Source: Oryzobacter telluris (lineage in GTDB: Bacteria > Actinomycetota > Actinomycetes > Actinomycetales > Dermatophilaceae). From it: DNA of 64,000 nucleotides. A model generated the notes under the pieces. The model made no database searches. It worked only from the letters and a program-made list of their open reading frames with translations, and had not been told where the DNA came from. The stretch spans positions 2,914,001 through 2,978,000 of the forward strand of contig NZ_CP170723.1 in assembly GCF_043099285.1 (NCBI RefSeq), read 5' to 3'. Position numbers and translations under genes: made by a program. Below, piece after piece: positions 1-8,624 of the stretch (positions are counted from its first letter, which is position 1; each line of letters begins with the position of its first letter).

Positions 1-1657
1 CGAGCACCTGGGTGAACAGCACCCAGCTGATGCCGAGGGCCGCCAGGTACGTGCCCACCACCGTGGCGACGAGGACGACGGGCGCGACGACCGAGCGGAG
101 CAGCCCGGCCAGCGCCACGAGGACGAGCCCGAGGATGAGCGGGAGGATGACGAGCCGGTCGCGGTTCGAGGCCTCCGAGGCGTCGAGCGCCTCCGCCTCG
201 GTCCCGCCGACGTGCGTGTCCGGGGTGTCGGCGACCGCGGCCCGCACGGCGCGCACGGCGTCCTCCGCGTCGGTGGATCCGGGTGCGGCGTCGAGGACGA
301 CGGCGAGCTCGGACACGCCGCCACCGCTGACGGTCGGGCGCACCGATCCGACGCCCTCGACTGAGCCGAGGGTGGCCGCCAGTGCGGTCGGGTCGGCCGT
401 GGTGACGACGAGCGTGGGGTCTGCGCTGCCGGCCGGGAAGGACTGGGCCAGGCGCTCCCCCGCCGCGATGGCCTCGGGCTTCTGGAGGAACTGGTCGGCC
501 CCGTCGAGGCCGGCCCTGATCTGCGTGGTTCCGGCGGCGGCGACGGCCAGACCGAGGACGGTGACGACGACGAAGACCGCCGGGCGACGGGCGACGGTGT
601 CGCCGACGCGGCGCCACAGCGAGCGGGAGTCGGCGAGGCTCGCCTGCCCGACGTGCGGGACCTTGGGCCAGAAGATCCACCGGCCGAAGACGACGAGCGT
701 GGCGGGCAGGACGAGGAGGGCGAAGGCGGCGGCGACGACCACGCCCACGGCGCAGGCGAGCCCCAGCCCGCGGGTGGCGGGGAACAGCGAGAGCAGGAGG
801 GTGAGCAGGCCGAGGACCACGGTCGAGGCGCTGGAGACCACGGCCTCGGTGGTGCGCCGCACGGCGTGGGCCATCGCGGCCCGGCGGTCGGGGGTGGTGC
901 GCAGCTCGTCGCGGTAGCGGGAGATGAGCAGCAGGGCGTAGTCGGTGCCTGCACCGAAGACGAGGACCGAGAGGATGCCGACCGTCGACTCGTCCCAGAC
1001 GACGTCGACCGCCGCCAGCGTGTGGGTGGCCAGCACCGCGGCCAGCTGGTCGGCGACACCGACGACCGTCAGGGGGACGAGCCAGAGCAGCGGGCTGCGG
1101 TAGGTGATGACGAGGAGCAGCGCCACCACCGAGGCGGTCGCGGCGAGGAGCCGGACGTTGGCGCCGTCGAACACGGCGGCGAGGTCGGCCTGCACGGCGG
1201 CCGGGCCGGTGACCTGCGCGGTGAGTCCGTCGGGGAGGTCGGCCTTGACGACCTCCCGGATGTCCGCGACGAGCGCGGCGGTCTCGGTGGCGTCGTTCGC
1301 CGAGACGGGGACGACGACCGTGGCGGCGGTGCCGTCGTCGCTGACCGTGGGCGGCGCTCCCACCGCGCCCGGGACGGCCTTGGCGCGCTCGGCCACCGTC
1401 GCGAGGTCGGCCGCCGACAGGCGCTCACCCTCCCGGCTGAACAGGACGACCGCCGCGGACCCCTCCTCCTCGGGCAGCTGGGCGCGCAGCTCGGCCGCGG
1501 CGCGGCTGTCGGAGCCGAGCGGCAGCTGCGCCGTCGAGGTGTCCGGCTGCGCGGCCTGGCCGATGACGCCGATGACGGCGCCCGCGCCGAGCAGGGCGGC
1601 GAGCGCGAGGATCCCCGCCACCCACCGCCGCGTGATGAGGTCAGCGACCCTGCCCAT
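1..1657 (-). CDS. MMPL-family (RND-type) transporter, 3' end cut by window
   Basis: The reading frame runs from ATG at 1657 to the window edge, giving 552 residues without a stop. An N-terminal membrane segment (about residues 10-33) precedes a large extracytoplasmic portion beginning QAAQPDTSTAQLPLGSDSRA. A cluster of hydrophobic helices from about residue 170 holds the YRSPLLWLVPL and GAGTDYALLLISRYRDEL motifs of the MMPL/SSD fold, the second carrying the proton-relay Asp-Tyr pair. A second extracytoplasmic portion and the start of the C-terminal helix bundle follow. Actinobacterial MMPL proteins of this type are usually about 700-750 residues and export lipids or drugs by proton antiport at the plasma membrane. 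AAGGGAG lies just before the ATG. It is divergent from a MarR gene 59 bp away, so substrate-induced export under MarR control is inferred. The substrate is unknown. Confidence 0.9.
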   Translation of the reverse strand, partial: MGRVADLITRRWVAGILALAALLGAGAVIGVIGQAAQPDTSTAQLPLGSDSRAAAELRAQLPEEEGSAAVVLFSREGERLSAADLATVAERAKAVPGAVGAPPTVSDDGTAATVVVPVSANDATETAALVADIREVVKADLPDGLTAQVTGPAAVQADLAAVFDGANVRLLAATASVVALLLVITYRSPLLWLVPLTVVGVADQLAAVLATHTLAAVDVVWDESTVGILSVLVFGAGTDYALLLISRYRDELRTTPDRRAAMAHAVRRTTEAVVSSASTVVLGLLTLLLSLFPATRGLGLACAVGVVVAAAFALLVLPATLVVFGRWIFWPKVPHVGQASLADSRSLWRRVGDTVARRPAVFVVVTVLGLAVAAAGTTQIRAGLDGADQFLQKPEAIAAGERLAQSFPAGSADPTLVVTTADPTALAATLGSVEGVGSVRPTVSGGGVSELAVVLDAAPGSTDAEDAVRAVRAAVADTPDTHVGGTEAEALDASEASNRDRLVILPLILGLVLVALAGLLRSVVAPVVLVATVVGTYLAALGISWVLFTQVL

Positions 1658-1691
1658 CGATGGTCTCCCTTGCTACAGTGGTCATTCAGAA

Positions 1692-1716
1692 GATGATTCA
1701 TCAAGTTACTAAGTAG
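1692..1716. promoter_or_regulatory. Candidate MarR operator between the MMPL and MarR genes
   Basis: The 59-bp divergent spacer is clearly AT-richer than its surroundings. It holds GATGA-T-TCATC (1692-1702), a perfect 5+1+5 inverted repeat, and TACT-A-AGTA (1707-1715), a perfect 4+1+4 repeat. The second overlaps a TANNN-type -10 candidate for the + strand GTG at 1717. A repressor here would cover both promoters, which fits autoregulation. Binding is inferred only. Confidence 0.5.
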
Positions 1717-2250
1717 GTGAGCGATATTACGGATGACGCGGCCCCGGGCGCAACCCGGGCTTCGACAGCCCCCTCGGCGACCGGCCGGGCTGACGGCCCC
1801 GCGGGCGTGGAGTCCGTCGTGCCCGGGTACCGCCGCTCTCCGTCGCTCGAGGCGCTCCAGGAGCTCGTCGACGTCGCGGGGCAGGTCCCCCACGAGGTGG
1901 CCCGGAAGGCCGGGCTGTCGGTCAGCGAGCTGCACTCCCTGCGCCACCTGATGAACGCGCCGATGGGACCGGTCGAGCTGGCCCGCGAGCTCGGGGTCAC
2001 GTCCGCGGCGTCCTCGGGGGTAGTGGACCGTCTCGTCGGCCGCGGGCACGCCGAGCGCCGACCGCACCCGGACGACGGTCGCCGCACCGAGGTCGTCATC
2101 ACCGACTCGGGTCGCCTGGAGATCCTCACCCGGCTGGCGCCGATGTTCGTCGGCCTCGCCGAGATCGACTCGGCCCTCACCGACGACGAGCGCGAGCTCG
2201 TCGAGCGGTACCTGCGCGGCGCCACGGCCGCCATGCGGGCCCTGATGTGA
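1717..2250 (+). CDS. MarR-family transcriptional regulator
   Basis: 177 residues with a roughly 40-residue Ala/Pro/Gly-rich N-terminal extension, then a MarR winged helix-turn-helix. SVSELHSLRHLMNAP and ELARELGVTSAASSGVVDRLVGRGH form the DNA-recognition part at about residues 70-110, and RRPHPDDGRRTEVVITDSG forms the wing with its usual DxR-type basic tip. The GTG start at 1717 has no convincing ribosome site; transcription starting at or near the GTG (leaderless) is possible, and internal starts would trim the low-complexity extension. The stop overlaps the start of the following dehydrogenase by 4 nt. The likely role is a ligand-responsive repressor of the divergent MMPL exporter and of its own operon. 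Confidence 0.88.
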   Translation: MSDITDDAAPGATRASTAPSATGRADGPAGVESVVPGYRRSPSLEALQELVDVAGQVPHEVARKAGLSVSELHSLRHLMNAPMGPVELARELGVTSAASSGVVDRLVGRGHAERRPHPDDGRRTEVVITDSGRLEILTRLAPMFVGLAEIDSALTDDERELVERYLRGATAAMRALM

Positions 2251-3221
2251 GCGGGCTCGCCGCGTCGGGCTCGCGCGCCCTCGACACCCTCCTCGACCGC
2301 ACGGTCGCCCCGGGCTTCACGTCCCTCGGTCACGCCGTGCGTCGGCGACTGCCGACCTGGCCGGACGACCCGCGCCCCGGCGCGCTCGCGGGCCGGCACG
2401 TCGCCGTCACCGGGGCGTCCTCCGGGCTGGGCCGGCGCACCGCCCTCGACCTCGCCGCGCTCGGGGCGTCGGTCCACCTCGTCGTGCGGGACACCTCGCG
2501 CGGCGACCGCGTGGCCGCCGAGGTGGATGCGGCGACGAGCCCCGGCACGGCCCGGGTCTGGCGCTGCGACGTCTCCGACCTCGACTCCGTGCGGTCCTTC
2601 GCCGCGGCCTTCCTCGACACCGGGCTACCGCTGCGCGCCCTGGTCCACAACGCCGGGGCCCTCCCGGAGCAGCGCACCGAGTCGGCCCAGGGCCACGAGC
2701 TGACCCTGGCGCTGCACGTCCTCGGACCGGTCCTCATGTCCGAGGTGCTGCTCCCCGCCCTGGCCGCCGACGCCGGCCGGGTCGTCCTCGTCACCTCCGG
2801 GGGGATGTACACCCAGGCCCTGCCCGCCGACCCCGAGTACCGGCACGGCGAGTACTCCGGCGCCGTGGCCTACGCGCGCAGCAAGCGCGGGCAGGTCGAG
2901 CTGCTCCCGGTCCTCGCCGCTCGGTGGGCGTCGCACGGCGTCTCGGTTCACGCCACCCACCCGGGCTGGGCCGCCACGCCGGGCCTCGACGCCTCCCTCC
3001 CCCGGTTCGCCGCCGCGCTGCGCCCCGTCCTGCGCAGCGACACGGCGGGGGCCGACACGACGACCTGGGTGGTCGCGTCCGAGCCGGCGCCGCCGTCAGG
3101 CCTCCTCTGGCACGACCGGGCCCGGCGCCCCACGAGCGTGCTGCGCCGCACCCGACCGACCGGCGCCGAGCGGTCCCGCTACTGGGACACCGTGCGCGAG
3201 GCGACCGGCCTGTCGGCCTGA
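2247..3221 (+). CDS. Short-chain dehydrogenase/reductase (SDR)
   Basis: 324 residues starting at GTG 2247, which overlaps the MarR stop (GTGA), so the two are translationally coupled. The Rossmann nucleotide site TGASSGLG is at residues 55-62, NAG at 135-137, the active-site Ser in VTSGG near 184, and YARSK at 209-213 supplies the catalytic Tyr and Lys. All four classical SDR elements are present. A roughly 50-residue N-terminal extension resembles that of retinol-dehydrogenase/WW-oxidoreductase-like SDRs. The substrate is unknown, but coupling to the MarR/MMPL unit suggests modification of the same lipophilic compound that is exported. The last 43 nt overlap the convergent gene on the other strand. 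Confidence 0.88.
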   Translation: MSGLAASGSRALDTLLDRTVAPGFTSLGHAVRRRLPTWPDDPRPGALAGRHVAVTGASSGLGRRTALDLAALGASVHLVVRDTSRGDRVAAEVDAATSPGTARVWRCDVSDLDSVRSFAAAFLDTGLPLRALVHNAGALPEQRTESAQGHELTLALHVLGPVLMSEVLLPALAADAGRVVLVTSGGMYTQALPADPEYRHGEYSGAVAYARSKRGQVELLPVLAARWASHGVSVHATHPGWAATPGLDASLPRFAAALRPVLRSDTAGADTTTWVVASEPAPPSGLLWHDRARRPTSVLRRTRPTGAERSRYWDTVREATGLSA

Positions 3222-3736
3222 GGCCGCCGCTCCGCCCACCAGAGCCGGCCGGACAGGGGCTCCACGACGAGCACCGCGGCCAGGGCCAGCAGGCACCCGA
3301 CGACGACCACGGGATCGTGCGCGCGCGCCACCCCCACGCCGACGCCGACCGCGGCCACCAGCGGGCGGACCAGGGTGAAGGGCCCGAGGACCATGGCCGA
3401 GGCGAGGTAGCCCGAGCGCCAGTCGAGGACGACGTACACCGCGAGGGCGAGGAGCGTCAGCGCCGCGTACGGCAGGAACACCACGAGCATCCCCGTCCCG
3501 GCGCGGACGTAGGCGTGGGCCGGCCACGCACCCGGACCGAGGGCCTGGACGCCCGCGACGACGCCCACCGGGGCGAGGAGGACGGCCATCAGCCCGAGGC
3601 CACGGCGGGCCGCGAGCCGGTCGCGCACGCGGTGGTCGACGAGGCCGGTGCGCCCGAGCGAGGACCGGAACCCGGCGAGGGCGCCGTCGAGCAGCCCGAG
3701 CCCTGCCAGGGCCACGGCGACGAGGACCACGCTCAC
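3179..3736 (-). CDS. Hypothetical four-helix membrane protein
   Basis: 185 residues. The start GTG at 3736 overlaps the stop of the upstream methyltransferase (GTGA), so the pair is coupled. Hydrophobic segments lie at about residues 1-20 (SVVLVAVALAGLGLLDGALAG), 47-68, 82-103 and 112-160, with an Arg-rich cytoplasmic loop (residues 22-45). No catalytic motif is visible. The 3' end runs 43 nt into the antisense of the SDR gene, so the two transcripts would be complementary there. I do not recognise the family; a helper membrane protein for the methyltransferase is only a guess from coupling. Confidence 0.7.
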   Translation of the reverse strand: MSVVLVAVALAGLGLLDGALAGFRSSLGRTGLVDHRVRDRLAARRGLGLMAVLLAPVGVVAGVQALGPGAWPAHAYVRAGTGMLVVFLPYAALTLLALAVYVVLDWRSGYLASAMVLGPFTLVRPLVAAVGVGVGVARAHDPVVVVGCLLALAAVLVVEPLSGRLWWAERRPQADRPVASRTVSQ

Positions 3737-4617
3737 CGCCGCACCCCCACGAGCGGGCGCAGGACGTCGAGGGCGCGCGGGTGCCAGCGCGGCCCCTCGA
3801 CGACGTCGTGGTCGTAGGCGGGGGCCCCGGCCGAGGCCGCGGCGAGGAGGGTCTCGGCGGGGTGGGCCCGGCGGGCCGACAGCACGCCGTCGTGGCGGGA
3901 GACCGGTTCGCGCATCCGGGCCCGGTGGAAGACCCACGAGCCGACCGTCGACCACACGCACGGGACGATGTCCCAGTGGGCCCAGGCGACGACGCCGAGG
4001 TCGGCCTGCGCGCGGAACAGGGCCTCGAGCTCGGCCGGTGTCAGGTGGTGCAGCACCCCGACCGAGATGACGACCGTGCGCGACGGATCGTCCACGGCCA
4101 CACCGGGTTCCAGCGCGTCGCCGTGGACGAAGCGGCACCGCAGGCCCTCGACCCCACGCAGCCGGTCGGCCTCCGCGACGAGGGCGGGGTTGAGGTCGAC
4201 CCCGACCAGCTCGACGTCCGGGCCCAGCTCGCCCGTGTGCGCCAGCGACCGCACGAGGTGGCCGATGCCGCAGCCGAGGTCGACGACCCGCACCGGGCCG
4301 CCCCCGTCCCCGCGAAGCCCGTCGACGACCGGGCCGAGGACGGCGGCGACGCGGCGCGCCATCTGCAGCTCCTCCCCCAGCCGGGAGAGCTCGCGGTGGA
4401 CCCGCACGCCGAGGGCGTCGACCTCGGCGGGGTCGAGGAGGTCGCCGTCACCCTCGTCGCCGCGCAGCAGCGGCAGGCGGGCGGCCACGCGGACGGCACC
4501 CGACTGGCCCGACGCCGTGAGCCGCGCGACGACCTCCGACCGGCGCACCGGCAGCGGCCGGCCCCGGGCGTCGGTGCGCCAGAGCAGGTCGGTGATCTCC
4601 ACGCGGTCGGCCCCCAC
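3733..4617 (-). CDS. Class I SAM-dependent methyltransferase
   Basis: About 294 residues from GTG 4617; GTG 4602 (beginning VEITDLLWR) is an equally possible start and neither has a strong ribosome site. The SAM fold is clear: motif I VVDLGCGIGHL near residues 115-125, the acidic end of beta-2 in GVDLNPALVAEA, the GDALEPG loop, and ISVGVLHHL as motif IV. The first 100 residues form a separate helical lead-in. The substrate is not evident; the family covers small-molecule methyltransferases. It is coupled to the downstream membrane protein and follows an oxidoreductase gene 56 nt upstream on the same strand. Confidence 0.8.
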   Translation of the reverse strand: MGADRVEITDLLWRTDARGRPLPVRRSEVVARLTASGQSGAVRVAARLPLLRGDEGDGDLLDPAEVDALGVRVHRELSRLGEELQMARRVAAVLGPVVDGLRGDGGGPVRVVDLGCGIGHLVRSLAHTGELGPDVELVGVDLNPALVAEADRLRGVEGLRCRFVHGDALEPGVAVDDPSRTVVISVGVLHHLTPAELEALFRAQADLGVVAWAHWDIVPCVWSTVGSWVFHRARMREPVSRHDGVLSARRAHPAETLLAAASAGAPAYDHDVVEGPRWHPRALDVLRPLVGVRR

Positions 4618-4673
4618 GCGAGGAGTCAAGCAGGTCGGTCCCGGGTCGCGACGCCGATCGACGACCCACGCCC

Positions 4674-5573
4674 TCAGGGGACGGTGAGGACGACCTTGCC
4701 GCGCACGTGGCCGCCGGCGCTCAGCGCGTGGGCGTCGCCGGCCTGGGCGAGCGGGAACACCTGCTGGACGGGCATGGTGAACCGGCCCTGCTCCCGCAGC
4801 GCCACGGCCTCGCCGAGTGCCTGGTACTGGCGGCCCATCGAGGTGTCGACGACGTGCACGGGCGAGCCGTACCGCGAGAAGTCGACGAGCGTCGCGACCC
4901 TGGCCGGGTCCCCCGTGATGGCGATCAGGTCGTCCACCGCGTCGCCGGCGAGGTCGAAGGCGCCGTCGACGTGCGGGGCCAGCCCGGCCACCCGCTCGAC
5001 CAGGCCCGGCCCGTAGGTCGTGGGGAGCGCCCCCATCGAGCGCAGGTAGGCGTGGTTGCCCTCGCTGGCCGTGCCGACGACGGTGTGGCCGCGCCCGACG
5101 GCGAGCTGGGTCATGGCGGTCCCGGTCCCCCCGGCGGCACCGTCGATGACGATGGTCGCGCCCTCGGGGAGGTCGACCCGGGCCAGCGAGCGGGCGGCCG
5201 CCTCGACGGCGAGACCGAGGCCCGCGGCCTCCTCCCACGACATCGAGTCGGGGCGGACGACGGCGTGGTCGAGCACCGCGTACTGCGCGCTGGTGCGCTC
5301 GCCGAGCCCGAATACCCTGTCCCCCAGAGCGATTCCCTCGACGCCTTCCCCCACCTCGTCGACGACCCCGGCAGCGTCCGTGCCCGGGATCGAGGGGAGC
5401 TCGAGGGGCACCATCTCGGCGAGGTAGCCGGCCCGCAGCTTCCAGTCGAAGGGGTTCACGCTCGCGGCGGCGACGGCGATGCGGACCTGACCGGGTCCCG
5501 CGTGGGGCTCCTCGGCCTCCGCCACGTGGAGGACCTCGGGCCCCCCGTACTCGTCGAACTGGAGGGCGAACAT
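4674..5573 (-). CDS. Zinc-independent NAD(P)H:quinone oxidoreductase-like MDR protein
   Basis: 299 residues from ATG 5573, preceded by GAGGAG at good spacing. Upstream in-frame codons give only low-complexity sequence, so this start is preferred. The N-terminal GroES-like domain opens FALQFDEYGGPEVL and holds SVNPFDWKLRAGY; the nucleotide domain has the quinone-reductase signature DGAAGGTGTAMTQLA at about residues 145-160. None of the Cys/His ligands of zinc-dependent alcohol dehydrogenases is present, placing it with zeta-crystallin/QorA-type reductases. It would reduce quinones or enals using NADPH in the cytoplasm. It sits alone between a phosphatase and a methyltransferase on the same strand. 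Confidence 0.87.
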   Translation of the reverse strand: MFALQFDEYGGPEVLHVAEAEEPHAGPGQVRIAVAAASVNPFDWKLRAGYLAEMVPLELPSIPGTDAAGVVDEVGEGVEGIALGDRVFGLGERTSAQYAVLDHAVVRPDSMSWEEAAGLGLAVEAAARSLARVDLPEGATIVIDGAAGGTGTAMTQLAVGRGHTVVGTASEGNHAYLRSMGALPTTYGPGLVERVAGLAPHVDGAFDLAGDAVDDLIAITGDPARVATLVDFSRYGSPVHVVDTSMGRQYQALGEAVALREQGRFTMPVQQVFPLAQAGDAHALSAGGHVRGKVVLTVP

Positions 5574-5684
5574 GGCGGCTCCTCGCCCGCGCCCGTCGCA
5601 GCGCCCGTGGGACCACGGGTCGGGAGGGTGCGACCGACGACCATCCTCGCGCCGTCGGGTCCGGGCCACCATGGCCCGGTCGAG

Positions 5685-6218
5685 TCACTCGGAGTCGTCG
5701 CGGCAGACGTGGAAGCGCTCGAGGCGGGCGTCGCCGACGTCGAGGTCGGCCCAGCGCCCGGAGTAGTGCAGGACCGCGAGGGCGCAGGTGGGGAAGCCGC
5801 CGGCCATCGCCTGGTGGCCGTCGGTGCTGCCCTCGCCGTCGCACAGCAGCTCGGCGAGGCTCGGGATGCCGGGGGCGTGGCCGACGACCATGACGACGTC
5901 GGCGTCCTCGTCGGCCTCGCGGACGACCTCGAGCAGCCGGTCGGTGGTGGCGTTGTAGATCCGGCGGTCGAGGTGGATGGCGCTCTCGGGGCAGCCGGCG
6001 TCCCAGATGCCCTGCGCCGTCTGCTGGGTGCGCTCGGACGTCGAGCACAGGACCTCGTCGACGCCGATGCCGTGCTCGCGCAGCCAGTGGCCGGCGGCGG
6101 CGGCGTCGCGGCGACCCCTCGGGGTGAGCTCGCGCTCGTGGTCCTCGTCCCAGCGGTCCTGCTCGGCCTTGGCGTGCCGGAGGAGGACGAGGGTTCGGTC
6201 CTGCGCTGCCCGGGTCAT
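5685..6218 (-). CDS. SixA-type histidine phosphatase
   Basis: 177 residues. LVLLRHAKAEQ at residues 10-20 is the RHG/RHA signature with phospho-accepting His15; LTPRGRRDA, SERTQQTA and VVGHAPGIPSL complete the two-His, two-Arg pocket of the histidine phosphatase superfamily. The short length and RHAK start match the SixA subgroup, known in E. coli to dephosphorylate the HPt domain of ArcB and in other bacteria to act on small phosphoesters. No two-component partner lies nearby, so the substrate is open. ATG 6218 was chosen because it directly precedes the conserved beginning; upstream codons are low complexity. Confidence 0.88.
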   Translation of the reverse strand: MTRAAQDRTLVLLRHAKAEQDRWDEDHERELTPRGRRDAAAAGHWLREHGIGVDEVLCSTSERTQQTAQGIWDAGCPESAIHLDRRIYNATTDRLLEVVREADEDADVVMVVGHAPGIPSLAELLCDGEGSTDGHQAMAGGFPTCALAVLHYSGRWADLDVGDARLERFHVCRDDSE

Positions 6219-6326
6219 ACCCCCGATGATGCACCCCCGACCGCACCCGTGTCGCGGGCGGCGGGTCGGGGCTAGGGTCGGCAGCGGGGGCGGAAGAGGT
6301 CCGCCGTGCCGGAAGGACGTGCCGCC

Positions 6327-7010
6327 GTGTCCGCAGTCGACGAGATCCTCGCAGCCCTCCCCGTCGAGGAGGTGGCGCGCCGGTCCGGGTGCTCCCCCGA
6401 CGAGGTCCGCACCACCGCCGCGGCGATCGTGCCCGCGCTGCTCGGCGGGATGCAGGCGAACGCCGCCCACCCGTCCGGCGCGACCTCGCTCGTCGAGGCA
6501 CTGGGCCAGCACGACGACGACCTGCTCTCCGGCGGCGCCGACCTCGGGCAGGTCTCCGTGGCCGACGGCCAGGTCATCTCGCAGCACGTCTTCGGCGACC
6601 AGCAGGACGAGGTCGCCGCCCGTCTCGGGGGCATCCCGGGAGTCGGTGGCGCCGGGTTCGGCGGGGCGATCGTCAACAAGCTCATCCCCATCCTCGCGCC
6701 GATGGTCCTGTCCTGGCTGGCGAACAAGGTCCTGCGCGGCGGCGGGTCAGGATCGACCACCACGCCCTCGACGCCCTCCGCGCCGGCCCCGTCGGGAACC
6801 GGGACGCCCTCGCTCCCCGGCGGAGGCGGTGGCGCGGCCCCGGGGTCGCTGGAGGACCTCCTGCGCGACGTCCTCGGCGGCGCCACGTCGGGCGGAGCCT
6901 CCCCGGCCCCCTCGGGTGGCTCGACGCCCGGAGCCGGCTCCTCGGGGATCGACGCGGGCAGCATCATCAAGGACGTGCTCGGCGGCATCCTCGGCAACGG
7001 CCGCCGCTGA
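6327..7010 (+). CDS. DUF937 domain protein
   Basis: Residues 1-145 match the DUF937 family: an opening SAVDEILAALPVEEVARR, the segment VPALLGGMQANA, and the hydrophobic stretch KLIPILAPMVLSWLANKVL. The C-terminal third is a low-complexity Gly/Ser/Pro/Thr linker ending in a second short helix (SIIKDVLGGILGN). The start GTG 6327 is chosen because GGAAGGA lies about 10 nt upstream and the protein then begins as family members do; GTG 6306 would add seven residues. DUF937 has no established biochemical role. Standing alone between the phosphatase and the terminator ahead of gatB, it gives no contextual hint. Confidence 0.78.
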   Translation: MSAVDEILAALPVEEVARRSGCSPDEVRTTAAAIVPALLGGMQANAAHPSGATSLVEALGQHDDDLLSGGADLGQVSVADGQVISQHVFGDQQDEVAARLGGIPGVGGAGFGGAIVNKLIPILAPMVLSWLANKVLRGGGSGSTTTPSTPSAPAPSGTGTPSLPGGGGGAAPGSLEDLLRDVLGGATSGGASPAPSGGSTPGAGSSGIDAGSIIKDVLGGILGNGRR

Positions 7011-7024
7011 CCCTCCGACCGATG

Positions 7025-7069
7025 GCGCTCGACGAACGCGCGGAGGGGGTCCGGGCGTTCGTCCAGCGC
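7025..7069. terminator. Stem-loop between convergent DUF937 and gatB genes
   Basis: GCGCT-c-GACGAACGC (7025-7039) pairs with GCGTTCGTC-c-AGCGC (7055-7069): 14 of 15 pairs, a 15-nt loop and no U-tract. It lies between two converging stop codons and probably serves both directions. Confidence 0.65.
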
Positions 7070-7094
7070 AGTCAGTCGCGGTGGACGGGTCGGG

Positions 7095-8621
7095 TCAGGA
7101 CTGGCCGAGCTTCTCGAGGATGATCGCGCGGGCCGCGCCGGCGTCGGCCTGGCCCTTCATCTCCTTCATGACCTGCCCGATGAGGGCGCCGACGGCCGCG
7201 ACCTTCCCGTCGCGGATCTTGTCGGCGACGTCGGGGTTGGCCGCGATGACGGCGTCGACCGCGGCCTCGAGGGCACCGGTGTCCTGCGACAGCGCCAGCC
7301 CGCGGGCGTCGGCGACCTCCGTCGGCGTCCCCTCACCGGAGAGCACGCCCTCCCAGGCCTGGCGCGCCATCGAGTCGTTGAGGCGGCCGGAGGTCACGAG
7401 GCCCTCGAGCTCGACGACGTGGGCCGGCGTGATGCCCAGCCTCGCCGCGTAGGTGGGCACGTCCTGGCCCTCGGCGTTCGCGCGGCGGGCGACCTCGCCG
7501 GACCACCACTTGCGCGCCGCGCCGGGTGACGCCCCCGCGGCCACCGTCTCCTCGACGAGCTCGACGAGCCCGGCGTTGACGACGTCGCGCATCTCGAGGT
7601 CGGCGAAGCCCCACGAGGTCTGCAGCCGCTTGCGACGGGCCGCGGGCGGCTCGGGCAGCGTCCCGCGCAGCGCCTCGACGGTTTCCTCGGAGGGGGCGAC
7701 CGGGACGAGGTCGGGCTCGGGGAAGTAGCGGTAGTCCTCGGCGTCGGACTTCACGCGCCCCGCCGTGGTGATGCCGGTGTCCTCGTGCCAGTGCCGGGTC
7801 TCCTGTACGACCGACCCGCCGCCGGTGAGGATCGCGCCGTGGCGGCCGACCTCGTAGCGCACCGCCCGCTCGACCGAGCGCAGCGAGTTGACGTTCTTCG
7901 TCTCCGACCGCGTCCCGAGCACCGAGGCGCCCTTGGGCATGAGCGAGAGGTTGACGTCGCAGCGCATCGAGCCCTGCTCCATCCGCACGTCGGAGACCTC
8001 GAGCGCCTTGAGCAGGTCGCGCAGCGTCGCGACGTACGCCTTGGCGATCTCCGGCGCGCGCTCCCCCGCTCCCATCATCGGCTTGGTGACGATCTCGATG
8101 AGGGGGATGCCGGCGCGGTTGTAGTCGACGAGCGAGTGCGTGGCGCCGTGGATGCGGCCGGTGGAGCCGCCGACGTGCAGCGACTTGCCGGTGTCCTCCT
8201 CCATGTGCGCGCGCTCGATCTCGACGCGGTAGGTGGTGCCGTCATCGAGCTCGACGTCGAGGAACCCGTTGAACGCGATGGGCTCGTCGTACTGCGAGGT
8301 CTGGAAGTTCTTGGGCATGTCCGGGTAGAAGTAGTTCTTCCGCGCGAACCGGCACCACGGCGCGATGGAACAGTTGAGCGCCAACCCGATCCGGATGGCC
8401 GACTCGACCGCCTTCTCGTTGACCACCGGCAGCGCGCCGGGCAGGCCGAGGCACACCGGGCAGACCTGGGTGTTGGGCTCGGCGCCGAACTCGGTGCGGC
8501 AGCCGCAGAACATCTTCGTCGCGGTGTTGAGCTCGACGTGCACCTCGAGCCCCATGACGGGGTCGAAGAGGGCAAGGGCGTCGTCGAACGAGATGGTGGG
8601 CTCGGTCGCCTGGGTCGTCAT
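7095..8621 (-). CDS. gatB: Asp/Glu-tRNA(Asn/Gln) amidotransferase subunit B
   Basis: 508 residues, the usual GatB length. The cradle domain begins DPVMGLEVHVELNT, and FCGCRTEFGAEPN with VCPVCLGLPGALPV supplies the zinc-site Cys pairs. DYNRAGIPLIEIVTKP is the diagnostic GatB signature. The C-terminal YqeY-like tail (ADKIRDGKVAAVGALIGQVMKE) binds tRNA. With GatA and GatC it converts mischarged Glu-tRNA(Gln) and/or Asp-tRNA(Asn) to the amide form, phosphorylating the acyl group with ATP. The start at 8621 is 3 nt beyond the gatA stop, so it is co-transcribed with gatCA. Confidence 0.97.
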   Translation of the reverse strand: MTTQATEPTISFDDALALFDPVMGLEVHVELNTATKMFCGCRTEFGAEPNTQVCPVCLGLPGALPVVNEKAVESAIRIGLALNCSIAPWCRFARKNYFYPDMPKNFQTSQYDEPIAFNGFLDVELDDGTTYRVEIERAHMEEDTGKSLHVGGSTGRIHGATHSLVDYNRAGIPLIEIVTKPMMGAGERAPEIAKAYVATLRDLLKALEVSDVRMEQGSMRCDVNLSLMPKGASVLGTRSETKNVNSLRSVERAVRYEVGRHGAILTGGGSVVQETRHWHEDTGITTAGRVKSDAEDYRYFPEPDLVPVAPSEETVEALRGTLPEPPAARRKRLQTSWGFADLEMRDVVNAGLVELVEETVAAGASPGAARKWWSGEVARRANAEGQDVPTYAARLGITPAHVVELEGLVTSGRLNDSMARQAWEGVLSGEGTPTEVADARGLALSQDTGALEAAVDAVIAANPDVADKIRDGKVAAVGALIGQVMKEMKGQADAGAARAIILEKLGQS

Positions 8622-8624
8622 CGC

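Noticed and set aside
3733..6501. A 922-codon open frame on the minus strand
   Set aside because: Only its last third (the methyltransferase) is protein-like; the rest is an Arg/Pro/Gly-rich shadow of the oxidoreductase and phosphatase genes, caused by high GC.
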